DNA from: Lepidonotus clava | Taxonomy: Eukaryota; Annelida; Polychaeta; Phyllodocida; Polynoidae | Assembly: GCA_936440205.1 (NCBI GenBank) | Contig: OW387148.1 | Span: 23,243,961-23,307,960 of the forward strand | Length of the DNA stretch: 64,000 nucleotides | Direction of reading: 5' to 3' | Shown: positions 1 to 12,212 of the stretch, in pieces | Layout of the letters: the number at the start of each line of letters is the position of its first letter | Position numbering within the stretch: the stretch's first letter is position 1 | The notes under the pieces: model-generated | Told to the model about the DNA's origin: nothing | Seen by the model: only the letters and a program-made list of their open reading frames with translations | Databases searched by the model: none | Translations under genes and position numbers: made by a program

Positions 1-1480
1 CAGATTTTCTAACTTTTACGTACAGTCACACTATTTCATTGTCTCTTGTTTCATGGCCTGCACATTATGCCAAGATGAACCAATATACATGTGAGTATTC
101 CCATTCTTAAACAATCACAGTAAGCTAGGATGAAAGAATAATAATGACCGTAGACCATCATTGGGTAGGTTCATACCTATCGTGTATGTCTGCTGGGAGG
201 TCCTGACCCTGTCTGACGGCTGAGGGTAGGGAGGGGATGGGGTGGGGACTAGTCGGCAGGATGCTGGGAACCTTACCAAGATTAGGCTGGATTGTGGGAA
301 AGGGAGAAGGGTCATATCGGGAGTCGGACGGGGCCTTCGTTGTTTGGGGGTGGTGTAGGGTAGACAAATCGATATAGCTATAACTCATCCACTCATAAGT
401 TGAGAGGGAACGAACTGGTGTTTCTTTGCTTTATGGTACCTGAATGATGTGTCGAGTGTATCTAATGATTATTGAGAAGCGTAAGATAATCTACAAACCG
501 AATAAATTTGTACTGCACCTTCTTCTTTATGGACTGTCCCAGCTTTTGTAAGTGTTCTCAATGGGGGAATTCCTTTTCCAATTTCACTTCTCTCGTTTTA
601 AATACTTTGTGGTTCATCCAAATTTATGTTCGATCAAATAAAGTAGGTTTTGAAATATGTAGTTGAGCATTCAATCTCTAAGTGACTGGTTCAACAGTCA
701 AAGGATTTCAAATCCATCCGACTGCATTTACACTCAAAGCATTTTTCAATATAAGATATTGTAAGTAGGCAGTGGGAGGGCCAGGGGAATCTAATGCTAG
801 ACCTACAAGACAATACCGCCAATAGGACACCCCCCTTATCCCTCCTTACCCGACCCGCCCCCTGACCCCCTGCTCCAGCACCCCTCACCCCACCCTGTAC
901 CTCCTGCCTCCTCCTGCGTCCCTCATGGGAAATCACCATGACGACCGGCGTTGAGACAGGTCTTGTTTGAAGAAGTGAAAGGCGTAGGTACTAAGGGATG
1001 GAAGCTGAGTGGGCCGGTACCGAAGTATTGCAATGTATACATGTACAACACTTGGCGTTTCTGGTAAGCTGATGATGTGGAGATGGAAACAGCTGCTGTT
1101 CATCGCAAATTGCTTTTCTGACCTGAACATTATATTTTGAGATCTTAACTTAGGAATAGCTAATATGGGCCTAATGTAAACATCCTCCCTTTGCAATCGA
1201 CAAAGTGACCCTTCAAAATAGGGATAAAATTGGTGAAAGTAAAATGTTTTGCACGATTTTAACAAACTTTGGTATCTCATTATAACGACCAGACACTTTT
1301 GGGGATTGGGTATTGCATTCACATTGACGGTGGAAATTACGGCTATGGTATTTCCAACAACAATAGCAGCTTTCTGCCTTGCATACTGGAAATAAAATAC
1401 CACCATCTGTTATTTCCAATACGTTTTGACGTTATATAATGATGTTAAGGTCACATTTAAATTATTCGGTTCTACTGACC
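1..1480. other. Unassigned noncoding DNA
   Basis: No gene, RNA or repeat recognised. Short open frames here (for example antisense across 933-1406) have protein-unlike composition and no paired splice signals. A C/T-rich run sits near 820-910. Confidence 0.5.
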
Positions 1481-1619
1481 TTTCAGGGTGACGCGGGTTC
1501 CTGCCCTGTCACCCAGTGCAATATTCAAGACCCTCAGAGGACCAGCGAAGGATCAACCAGTCAGAAAATATTGAGAGGGAAGGAGAAATGAAGAAAAATG
1601 CAACTGGGAAATCTGGGCG

Positions 1620-1700
1620 CCTTATCGCAGAGCCAATATGGCGTATAAATAGAAGCGCGCATGCGCCGAGCGGTGCTGCTTCCGGTGGTAAGACCGGTGG
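1620..1700 (+). promoter_or_regulatory. Core-promoter-like cluster (CCAAT, TATA, NRF1, ETS)
   Basis: Seen in order on plus: CCAAT at 1633-1637, TATAAATA at 1644-1651, the palindromic NRF1-type site GCGCATGCGC at 1657-1666, and an ETS-type CTTCCGG at 1679-1685. A donor-like GTAAGA follows at 1688. These motifs are typical of metazoan promoters, and the TATA box would place a start near 1675. An open frame also crosses the cluster, with an ATG at 1588 that stays open to the donor at 1688. The patch could therefore instead be an exon preceded by the acceptor at 1485-1486. No downstream coding exon could be assigned. Confidence 0.4.
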
Positions 1701-2011
1701 CCCCTTACCTTGGAGATTCAGGGTGGTCTTGTCAGGATCAAGACAGTAGGCCCTCCTTCACCCAACAACTCCCTCCTGTCACCCCACCCTCCCAGCCCCA
1801 CCCCCTCCTCCAGGGTGTAGTATACAGTCATGGTCTCACTGGTACGGCCCCAGAATATCGCAGGAGGGCGGGGAATATGTCCATCATGGGCGGGGGCAAA
1901 CAGTAGGAGCTGAATACACAGTTGTGGCCGGCGCTGCCTATACCCGCGCCCACTGCCCCCTGACACCGTACTGCCGAGTCCCACTGGGCGGAGGACCACC
2001 GGCCAGGATTC

Positions 2012-2130
2012 ACTTCTGATTTGCCTACAAGAGTTTTTCACAGGTTGACATTGGGTTGAGTATATTCATCACATCTGATTAGCCTACACGAGTTTTGCAC
2101 GGGTTGACTTTGAGTATTATTCGTCATGAT
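2012..2130. repeat. Degenerate two-copy tandem duplication, 59-bp period
   Basis: The segment beginning near 2013 (TTCTGATTTGCCTACAAGAG) recurs 59 bases later as ATCTGATTAGCCTACACGAG, and the similarity continues through GGTTGAC(A/T)TTG. Many substitutions separate the copies, so it is an old local duplication. No coding content was seen. Confidence 0.6.
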
Positions 2131-4894
2131 AAATCATATTGGGATCCTCCCTGGCTTGTATGTAGTGTGACTGGAGACGCTGCTTAAAGTCATTGACATT
2201 TGTACAATGACATTGGATCCATAGTTCAGGATTTTAGAGTAGGTAACGTTACAAATTTCTACTACATTCATTCCAATATCCAACAAAGTCAAACGTTATT
2301 GTGATATCAATTGTACAGGTCTAATTGTGCACCTAATTGGCGATAAGCCGATAAGGCCAGTGAGGTAATTGAAAAGAACTACAAGACAACATGTTTGTAA
2401 GACAAAATTAATATTGCATTTTGAAGGGAAAAGTAGCTAGGACAGCAATACTGCCAAATAACGGTTAACCCTGCCTTCATTTTGTATTCCTGTTAAATGG
2501 TTCTTCTTCGGTGAAGGGAAGCTTTTCCTGTCTAAAAAGTTTGGAACGCTTTCTTGAGATTGTAGAAAGATTTCTTTTCAGGAAGGACGTCTAGCATTAG
2601 GAAACAGGACCACAAAGCCCAATTCCCCCTGACATCGTAGCCCCCCGGACCCCAGAAAACAAATCCCACACAGCTCTTTAACCTTTTCCTCATTAATAAT
2701 TCCCCCCACGCCCGGCTTAGCCAATCAGGTCCCTCCATTCGGGTCACATGGGGCCTTTTGATCAGCGCGGCCCCTTTTACGGCCATCCAAGTCGAAATAA
2801 CAAGTCACATGACCAGTGTTTCCTTTGTTTCCCGCTAGTGTCGCTGCCCGTCGCTAATACATACAGATGTGTCTTTTTGTCTGAAATAACTCTGATTACT
2901 CGGGCCTTTAGGGTAACCTTGGAGGGCCGAGTGAACGGGTTGGCGGCGTGAAGGGAACTGTGTGGATAATGACACGGTATTCACTTTCAATTAACCTAAT
3001 TGGGTCTGATTAGAGAAGGCCGGGAAGGAAACCACGTGACTAGGAGAAGTTAGAGTTGGGCAGTAGACAAGAAGTCTACTTGGCCCGACAATTGAAGCCT
3101 TTAACGTTGGTGAAAGCGTCAGAGAACTTATTCGACTTTCCATTGCCAACCTGGTTTTGTATCAAAATTTGAGCTTTTTGCTCGATGGGGATTTTCCACA
3201 TCTAATTAAATAAACTCCAGTAAGGATATTTCTGAGATGAATACACATCTGTAATAGTGATATGACAAGGCTGGTGAAAACTAGTAAATGTCTTTAAAGG
3301 GCTATGTTTACTTTCCCTACGTATCAATCTGACAAGAGCAATCTTATCAACCCTGACATCTTTCTAGAAAAGTAACTAGTTCTAACATCATGTATGGTTA
3401 TAGGCTAAAATCCTTATTGCTTTCGAAGTGTGAAAGTTTTGGTAAATGAATATTCCAGAGATCTTTTAAAAGTATGTACAATTCTTGACGCCTTTATATC
3501 TATCGCTTTATTAGTTCATAAACTACTACCGTTTCCAAAAGCAATAACCTTTCCATGTCAGGAAACACCACGCTGCAATTAATGATACATATCGTCTTAC
3601 TTCACTTATCCTGAAACAACTAATTGACAACAACTCAAACTTTGCAAGACTACTAGTTATTCAATCGACCTGGTAACACAATATGATGTATGTCACCTAC
3701 AAACACCGAGTAAATTAGTTATCTATCTTTCCCGGCCTTGTAACTTTCCTTCGAAGAAATCTGAAATGCTCTTTGTTGATTAGTTTTCAGAGGATCCTGC
3801 GTGAGAAGACCCTTAAGCTACTGTCACTGCACATACTTATGTTTCTACAGTACGTGGGTTAGGGTAATAAACCCAGCCTATGAGGCCTGTACCAACTTGG
3901 AACTGACATTGATTAAATTGACCCACCAACTAAGCCGACTTAGGTCAGGGCGGGAACCCTACTGGCCAATCCCAAATTTCATTTCCAGGAGGGAGAATTA
4001 AGCTTCTCCGTGATCCATCATTTGACTTCATTCTGGCAGGTTATTTGCTGCCGTCACATTTGGTCGCTTGACTGTTTACATTTTGTGTGAGCAATATTTA
4101 TTAAAGCACAATTCACATCGATACGTGTTTCAGCGCAAAAGTCAATGTGTTAGTATGTTATACAAAACGTTCACAGTGTTTATACTATTTGCGAAGATCA
4201 GGACATGTTGAGGGGTAAAGAAGATGAAAACTTATAGTATATCTATTATTCAATCCATAATTATGGAATATATTTATACATATAACAAGTGTTTCATAAA
4301 CTCCAATCTTATAATTGCACTTTTACCACTCAACGTCTTACTGTAAAATTAATAAATTTTCTTTACTTTTCTAATATCAGTGCTGTGCATCTTTTTTACT
4401 CAGATGAAACTTCCCTAGAAGTTTCTAGCTACCTATTTCTGTACTCGTATTTTCCTTCTCAGAGCACATTATGGTTCCTCCAATACCAGCATCCCTGTAC
4501 ACTTTGGTACTGCCCACTCCATCATACCTCCGTCTCTGCACTCCTCCCACTTTGCCTTTTTCCTCCTTTCTCTCTCCTCCCCCTCATTTCATCTGTGTGC
4601 AGTGGACTCCCCCACTAGGCCTGAGTAGGTAAGGGAGGGCGGGGGGCGTTACAAAGCTGGGTCAGCCTTAGATAAGCCCACCGTCCGCTGGCCACTGATG
4701 GATATTTCTCCTGGGCACCTGCCAAATCCAATCATATGCGGATTTTCACGTGCGCCTTTTTTGTCGCCGGGCGCTGGCACCCCCTGCATTCCGCGCCCCC
4801 TGGTGTCAGATTGTTGATCGAGCGGCCCATCCGGGACCTTCCGACAGAGCCTCGCTTTCACATCAAACATTCATCCCCAGTTGCCCCCCGCCCA
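2131..4894. other. Unassigned noncoding DNA with a promoter-like patch
   Basis: No gene recognised. The 2690-2860 part is GC-richer and has a CCAAT box in AGCCAATCAGG near 2719-2729 plus two TCACATG(G/A) E-box-like sites. The 67-codon frame starting at 2748 has no supporting signals. The rest is AT-rich unique DNA. Confidence 0.4.
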
Positions 4895-5790
4895 CAGAGG
4901 CAACCTCATCTGGGGTTTGGTGACTCCCGCCCAATGGACCACTCACCAGACCGCCCAAAGAGCCACCTCACCACCAACGTCAGTTGGGGTTTTGTGACTC
5001 CTGCCCAACAGACCACTCACCATACTGCCCAAAGAGTGACCTCACCACCGACCTCAGCTGGGGTTTGGTGACTCCCGCCCAACGGACCACTCACCAGACC
5101 GCCCAAAGAGCCACCTCACCACCAACCTCAGCTGGGGTTTGGTGACTCCAGCCCAATGGACCACTCACCAGACCGCCCAAAGAGCCACCTCACCACCAAC
5201 CTCAGCTGTGGTTTGGTGACTCCCACCCAATGGACCATTCACCAGACCACCCAATGAGCCACCTTACCACCAACCTCAGCTGGGGTTTGGTGACTCCACC
5301 CAATGGACCACTCACCAGGCCGCCCAAAGAGCCAACTTACCACCAACCTCATCTGGGGTTTGGTGACTCCCGCCCAATGGACCACTCACCAGACTGCCCA
5401 AAGAGCCACCTCACCACCAACCTCAGCTGGGGTTTGGTGACTCCACCCAATGGACCATTCACCATACTGCCCAAAGAGCCACCTTACCACCAACCTCAGC
5501 TGGGGTTTGGTGACTCCCGCCCAATGGACCACTCACCAGACTGCCCAAAGAATCAACTAACTACCAACCTCAGCTGGGATTTGGTGACTCCACCCAATGG
5601 ACCATTCACCAGACTGCCCAAAGAATCAACTTACCACCAACCTCAGCTGGGGTTTGGTGACTCCACCCAATTGACCACTCACCAGACTGCCCAAAGAATC
5701 AACTAACCACCAACCTCAGCTGGGGTTTGGTGACTCCACCCAATGGACCACTCACTAGACTCCCCAAAGAGCCGCCAGCCGCCACCCAAC
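4895..5790. repeat. Minisatellite, 73-74 bp unit, about 12 copies
   Basis: The anchor TGGGGTTTGGTGACTCC recurs at 4911, 4985, 5059, 5133, 5207, 5281, 5354, 5428, 5501, 5575, 5648 and 5721, giving spacings of 74 or 73. Copies are highly similar and differ by substitutions and a one-base deletion. The 74-bp unit is not a multiple of three. The long plus-strand frame at 5230-5706 (repeating MDHSPD, HLGFGDS and LTTNLSWGL) exists because the unit lacks stops and the deletions reset the frame. It is best read as a by-product rather than a gene. Confidence 0.93.
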
Positions 5791-7198
5791 CTCCTCACCA
5801 AAACTCACAGTGCCACAGCATGCCGAACTCACATTTTAGTCCCTCTATCAAACTACCAACCAAATCGCTAAATAAAAATCACCCATTCTCCCAATCATCT
5901 ATCCCTCAGACCCTCCTCCCAAGGGTTTCAGGACCCAAAACCAGGCTCTACTAGTGACCTGTCCAATGTCACCTCCCAGGGACAAAAAATCTCCCCACAT
6001 CCCCAGGAGTATCCAGTGTGGTTGGGGGCCAAAAACACTGTCTGATTAAGATGTGATTATTCTCTTTCTTTATTTTATTTGCCAGAAGAAACCATGCGCT
6101 GAGACAGTGCCCCTGGGGATCGGGTAGGTTTCCCCAGGCCCAGGACATCAATTCTCATTTCAAATCCCCTCACTGAATGTTTCAGACGTTTCTCCCAGAA
6201 CAAATGTTAACGTTACAAGAAGGCGTTTGCGAACAAGGCTAATGTCCTGTGTCGTCGAAAGGTCAAACCATCAAGTGGGAAGCAAACACCGATATATCAT
6301 TACTAAATCTAGTTGTGCAGAGTTTGCTTTATTTTCAAATCACAGTTCATCCCCCATTCCAAAATTTATGACTTTCGCTTGTAGCATGTCGCAATCGAAA
6401 AAAAAAACCATTTACTATTCTAGCTTCTATTTTGAAAACACACCACAACCAAAAGGATGCCTAACCTGGGAAGAGTTGTTGAATAAATCACACACGTTCC
6501 CCCTTTATGGCTCCCCCAGGAGACACTTTCACCTCCCCAACATCGAGTGTTAAAACAGTAATGTGAGTACACGCTACCCTGTCATAGGCCACTGAAGGGG
6601 GTGAGAAGCCAATGGGGATGACGGCGATAGGTGAGGCCTTGATGGTGGGTCATCCCTGGCCTACTTTACCGGCTAGCCTCCTCCAGTAACACCCATCATA
6701 ACCCCATCAAAGTCAAGGGGGTATGATTTACAAGCGCCACCCTCCTATTGGACCCATGGAGGGGTTCTACCCAGATGACCATGTCCGCTGCCCGGATGGA
6801 CATTAACAGGGCCCTGGTCACGTGATTGTCCGACAGGCTGACCAGCACGACCTGCCCAGGTAGGTGAGTGGTCAACTTGATGTATTATCGCTCATGCCCC
6901 GACGGCTACTTTCTCACTCAACACTCACTGTGTTATTACCCTGGTGTCACCCCCTGCCCCAGCCCCCCACCCCCACCCCCACCCTGCCCAAACCTCCCTC
7001 AACCCCCTTCCTTGGCTCCAGACTATTAAGGTCATCACATTTCAAGGTCAAGGTTACCACGAGGCCAGGCCAAGGTCAACTTTGAAGTTGGCGCTCAGTA
7101 CACGTCCAGAGCTACCTACTGGAATTCTTAAAGGCTATCATTGAGAGAGCAGTGAGCCTAACATTTGATTTTACTTGTTGTTTGTTTCTTCTCTGTAG
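5791..7198. other. Unassigned DNA, possible 5' exon and short intron
   Basis: No protein domain seen. The interval holds a CACGTG E-box in GGTCACGTGATTG at about 6818-6830 and a donor-like CAG|GTAGGTGAGT at about 6856-6868. A C-rich stretch at 6948-7000 would be G-quadruplex-prone on minus. If the donor is used, the sequence up to the acceptor at 7198 would be an intron of about 340 bases. This is inference from splice motifs only. Confidence 0.3.
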
Positions 7199-7310
7199 GA
7201 CATTTGAAACTTCTAAGGCATGCCTTGCTCTTGTAGGGCTCATGCCATGTACATTCGAGAGTACAAAGATATTCTGCTGAATAAAATATCAAAGTACGAA
7301 GTTCTGTATG
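7199..7310 (+). CDS. Candidate 5' coding exon, family unknown
   Basis: A strong acceptor (long T/C tract ending CTCTGTAG at 7191-7198) and a strong donor (TATG|GTAAGA, intron starting 7311) bracket 112 bases. From the ATG at 7220 one frame is open through the donor and encodes about 30 residues beginning MPCSCRAHAMYIREY, ending in phase 1. A stop lies just upstream in that frame, so the ATG would be the start and 7199-7219 would be 5' UTR. The other two frames close inside the exon. No domain is recognised and chance pairing of splice motifs is possible. The next exon was not found. Confidence 0.3.
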
Positions 7311-9499
7311 GTAAGAGTAATAACGACAATATTTTTGTTGACAGATTGGGTCTTATACGAAAAGTTTGGAAGTTGAATGTAATAATCTTAGACAGGCTTT
7401 GTTTGTTTGAAAAGATAACTAACAAAAAGTAACCAGTTGAAAAAGACCTCCTTAATGAGAGGTAAAAATGGACAGAAACAGACATCTCGTATCATGCACA
7501 ACTGTGGCTATTGTTCAAAGTGGAGAAAGAAAATGGATCAAAATGCAACAAAGGGTTGGTCATTTGGGAAGGGTGATTGCTTGAATATTCGGTGTCTCTG
7601 GATTCATTTTCATCAGAATGATAAACGAGAGTGGCAAAAGAGAAGGCCTTAAATAAGGTAATTCATTTGTTAAAGTAAGGTACTTGTGGATTTCGTTTTA
7701 ATGAAATAACACCTTAAATACGGATATTGCTTGAAAATCCGTTGCAACACAGGATTATGAAGTACTTGAAGAGTCAAGGCGTGCATGGATGAAGCTAAAC
7801 TTAGGAGATTTCATAAGGTTCTCAAAAAGTGGATTTTTACTGAGGAACTATTAATGAGATGAAAGGAACAACAAAACCGTGTTTTGTCAAAACTGTCTGG
7901 GTCCAAATGAATGAGCTTCAGAAATGTTTTTAAAGAATTTTCTCTGTTTAGTGAAAAGGCTTTTGTGTAGGACAACAATTTCACTTACTTAGTTGGGTAT
8001 TTTTCTTGGAAAAAGAAGAATTATTAGTCCCTTCATCGCCTCCGTGTCTTCCATTATTGTTACTGAAGCAAGGCATAATACGTTACAATGCTTCCTGCTT
8101 ATTTATGATTTTAGATATATCCCTATAGCACTGTAGCACGATTAATGTAAAGTATTTCCGCATACAACATCGGGAAACACAGTCTGGATGTATGGAGTTT
8201 AACTTTATTTCCTGCTCTTCTCGGGAATGTGTCCTGAATTAGCCCTGACCTTTTCGGCCCACCGTAGGACCTAGACCATTTCCATTCCTGGCCCCTTAAG
8301 CTGTTCCTGTCAACTGAAAACTACTCTCCACCGCCTATACTCACTCCGACTCACCCCCGGTTGCCAAGTGTAAATTAACGATATAATTGTTTTGGATGTA
8401 AAGTTAATTTCCTCAGCCTGGCAACAACACATTTCAGTGGCATGCACTAGAGCATTCCACGCAACCCAAGACATTCGTAAAATGGGCACCTGTACTATCT
8501 GGCTCATAGGCGTGTTGTAATGCACTTTTCCCGACGTCAATTCAATGGGTTTATATAATTAGACGTTCATGATAAGCAAAGTTCTGGCGCGTTCGTCTTT
8601 TACAAATGCTACGACCATGTTTTATCCCCAAAGTATTGAAGCAATATTAATATGAAACATACCGATATTCATGCTTAACTGAAAAGAATACTCTGATCGA
8701 CAAATGCCACGTTTGGGATAATGAAGAAACGTACGAGACGTAACGACACGACTTTGGTTATTAATCATTTCTTCCCTCAATGCTTAAAATCAGCTTTAAG
8801 GAAGAATTCAAATTTAGTTCCTCACCATTATATCTTCAATTCTTAATTATCAACTTTGGTATTTATACTAACACTCCGCTCCACATAACCCCGGCGAACC
8901 ACCCACCCTGCAGGCCCCACCTTCCTGGCCTCCTAATAAGGCCATCCCCATTCGGCTCTGATCTACATGTATGTAGGACATTCGTTAGGAGCAGCTCACC
9001 TTCGAGCAGGTCGAAGCGAGCCCGAGCAGCTCTGAATGCTGAGCAGGAGGATAGAGCGGGATCTGGGAGCGGCCTGGGGGGTCTTAACAGCTCACCCACA
9101 GCTTCTTGGCCTTCTCCTGGAGCTTAGCTGATACTCTAAACCAAATATATTTGATCGTAATTGGCAGAAATTTAAAAGGGTCAGTCAAAAAAGATCTTCA
9201 CGCCGTACTGAGCTACTCATTTAACCTTTATCATTATAGCTGAGGGCAGTATTTCATAGGAAGGACAATGTTTTAACAGAGATTTTACCACATACCAATA
9301 AAAGGCCGAAATGATTATGATATAATAAGAAATATTTATACTTATGCTATATTTGCAGTCTATATGTCCAAAACTCATTGAATATCTATTCTACTGAAGA
9401 ATGATAATTATTTTGTTGGAGTTTGGAGATATAAATCTGAACATCAGATGGCATAAAATGTACACTTATCCCATAGGAACATGAAATCTGAATATTGAT
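7311..9499. other. Unassigned noncoding DNA
   Basis: AT-rich unique sequence. Open frames are short and lack splice support. The 8863-9127 stretch is GC-richer and open on both strands, which suggests base composition rather than coding. Confidence 0.45.
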
Positions 9500-9600
9500 T
9501 AGGACTCCTGCTGAGGAATTGAACCAAAGACCTTAAAATCAATGAGCCAGGGCCTGCACCTAGTCTGTTATAATGCATCTGCCTCTTTATACATAATTAT
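9500..9600 (-). repeat. tRNA-derived SINE-like remnant
   Basis: Read on minus, 9525-9515 gives GGTTCAATTCC, a perfect match to the RNA polymerase III B box (GGTTCRANNCC). About 30-40 bases upstream on the same strand lies an A-box-like TAGGTGCAGGCC. No cloverleaf could be folded by eye, so this is a degraded SINE head or tRNA pseudogene, not a functional tRNA. Confidence 0.45.
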
Positions 9601-11107
9601 GATTCGATGTATTCATGAACCGAAATTAAATTTGAAATCAGCATATTAGGGTTTTAAATAAGCTTTACAATCCAGCTTCGCTCGTAGTAATGTGACATTT
9701 CAACCGTTAATAAACCGACACAAAAAAACCCTATTTAATCAAGGTAAAGCCCATTTCAAATTTTCGAATTCACTATAACAGGTTTAGCTTTTCATCAATT
9801 CGCCGTTAACTAAGTAGGATCTACTTCCCGTATTTCTTCTCTTAATGTTTAAGGCCATTATATGTACATTTACTATGGAACAATAGAGTATCTATAAGCC
9901 TCATTAGTGCCTTTCAAGGTTAGCATTGGAAATGTCTTTTCATCTCCAGACATGATACCTGGCAGGCGGTATAGTCTGTGATTGGTTGTAGCATAACCGA
10001 GACAAAGACGACGGGACATCAAATAATAACTGTCGAATTGGAGTGACATTGGAGACTAGAATGGATTTTAAAACACAAATGAGGGAGGGGATGTATTTTT
10101 TTTAGATCCCCTGAGATGTAACGAATGGTAATTATTCCACACAGAAGAAAGAATGGAGGGAGAAAATTGAAAGATGCTTTGTTGGGTGGAAACAAAGAAT
10201 CTATTTATCTCGCACACACCCCTCCTTCTTTCTTAGCACCCTCCAATGCTCAAAAAGATATAGCCTCGGGTAGTGAGTTGGGGGAGGGAGAGGCAGAAAA
10301 GGAGAGTGTCTGAGGGATGTGAGGCGTGGGGGTAGAAGGCCTGAGCCCAACAAACATACCTCCAGGAGTCATATTGATCCCTTCCCAGTTATCGGACACA
10401 ACTTCTGAGGGGGAACCATGCTCTCTGGACGGACCGGCAATTTCCCCCCTCTGGCGGAGATGGCCCGAAGCAATCTGATTGAAGGGGCTAATTTTACTGG
10501 CGGACCGTAGGGGGTCCCGGACAACAATCCCGACTGTCAGCCCCTCCTTTGTCGGCCCTAACTCTACCAAATATCATTCACCCTTACAGCCGTGGGCCTT
10601 TGGTTCAGCCCCACTGGGGGGTCTTTGACTATCCGTCTCTGTTCTCTATCTGCTGTTTTTATACCCTCTGTGTCTTTTTGGGTGGTCGTCTCATTGCCTG
10701 GCTGTGTAGCAGTTCTAAGGCTGGGGCTGTTATTCTCTACTCCACTTGAGGAGGGGTCTGTTTGGTACAAGGCACTGGGCCCTGTGCCTGCCAGACCTGA
10801 CTGACGTTTGCTTGCCCTGGGTGATCTGACCACATCAAAGATGGGAAACACGAGTCTGCCAAGTGCAAAAGTGCAAAGGGGCCAAGAAATTCAATACCCT
10901 TTGAGCTAGCCTTGATCACCTATTGCATGATGTCTCTGATTTGAAGATCCAGGAATGACCTAGTCCAATGGAAGTAAATACACTTATTGCAAATGGGCTG
11001 CTCTTGAGATATTAATATGAAAATACACAATATCTCAAAATTAGCCATAAGCTCAAAAATATATAGTTCCATAGGGGCACATGTAAACCTGAATGCAAAA
11101 CTAACCA
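9601..11107. other. Unassigned noncoding DNA
   Basis: No gene recognised. The 10250-10860 part is GC-richer and open in several frames on both strands (106, 95 and 70 codons). None has recognisable motifs or paired splice sites. Confidence 0.4.
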
Positions 11108-11282
11108 CACTGTAAAAAGTTAATGTTATTCTACAGCAAACTGTACTGTTCATGTACAGCAATGTTTGCTGTTGGAAAATAAACAGTCAAATTTACTGTA
11201 GGATTACAAAATTTGTACTGTAAATTTGAAATTACATAATGAGTATGTATTTTTACAGTACATGTTACTGTAAAATACAGTG
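11108..11282. mobile_element. Degraded ACTGTA-rich MITE, copy 1
   Basis: The segment begins CACTGTAAAAAGTTAATG and ends in TTACTGTAAAATACAGTG, so the ends are inverted copies around CACTGTA...TACAGTG. The interior is full of ACTGTA/TACAGT motifs, as in the second insert at 11692-11947. No coding capacity. It is a non-autonomous DNA transposon remnant, with the superfamily not determined. Confidence 0.6.
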
Positions 11283-11691
11283 ACCACCAGGTGTGCAAAA
11301 GTAAAAAGTGAAAAACGTTTTTGGCATAATACCTTAAAATCATATTTCTGCATGAATTAATTAAATCTAATGATATCAAAAAGTGAATGCCAGGCACATG
11401 AAATGAACTTCCATTTCAAGTTATTGAAATAAATACAAATAATTGTAATCATTATGAGATAATTATAATCTTTACGCATAGACACCTTTTGGGTGTAAAG
11501 TTTAATTTATAGGTAAGTAATGACCTCTTAAACTTGCTGCAACATCACCCAATGCATGTATGTGCTAGTAAATCTAGCATAATTACATCCCACAACCTCT
11601 ATACATTGGTTTGTGGTTGGGAATTAACATTTTATTTGATTTATGGGGAATATTCTATGTTAAATTGATGTTAAAAGGCTTTTAATTGGAA

Positions 11692-11947
11692 GTGCTGTAA
11701 AATAACAGTGCACTGTAAATTTACAGTAAACTTTGCTGGCAACAAAGTTTCCAGTAAACTTTGCTGTAAAAATACAGTACTTAGTTCACTGTTAAATTAC
11801 AGTACTGTTTGCTGTAAAATACCTACAGTAACATGTACTGTACAAATTACAGTACATCATATGCTGTAATTATACAGCAAAGTTTACTGGAAACTTTGTT
11901 GCCAGCAAAGTTTACTGTAAATTTACAGCATTTACTTTTTACAGTGC
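11692..11947. mobile_element. Palindromic MITE, copy 2, with perfect 55-bp arms
   Basis: The arms at 11714-11768 and 11873-11927 are exact reverse complements by base-by-base reading (55 of 55), separated by 104 bases that are themselves rich in ACTGTA/TACAGT. Weaker inverted similarity extends outward to about 11692 and 11947. The element encodes nothing. Arm identity implies recent insertion or sequence homogenisation between arms. Clear target-site duplications were not found. Confidence 0.85.
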
Positions 11948-12212
11948 AACCTTATTGTACAGGTGAAACTACTTTCTCAATCATACAGTGCATCCTTCAC
12001 AACAGGCTTGACTGATTAAAGCAGATTGCCAAATAACTTTCTTTATGTAGCTTTTCCTGGCTGAAACTAAGTGAAAGGGCAGTTACAGTGATTCTTTACC
12101 TCTTTACAATGTCACAGTTGTATCTGTATCAGAGATACATTTAGACAAAGTGCCCATCTGTGTAGGCATTTTGTCCATCAACCTATGAGACTGATTTGGA
12201 ACATAATCATCT

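Noticed and set aside
5230-5706. 158-codon repeat protein
   Set aside because: The frame follows a 73/74-bp minisatellite whose unit is not a multiple of three; frame is kept only by chance deletions.
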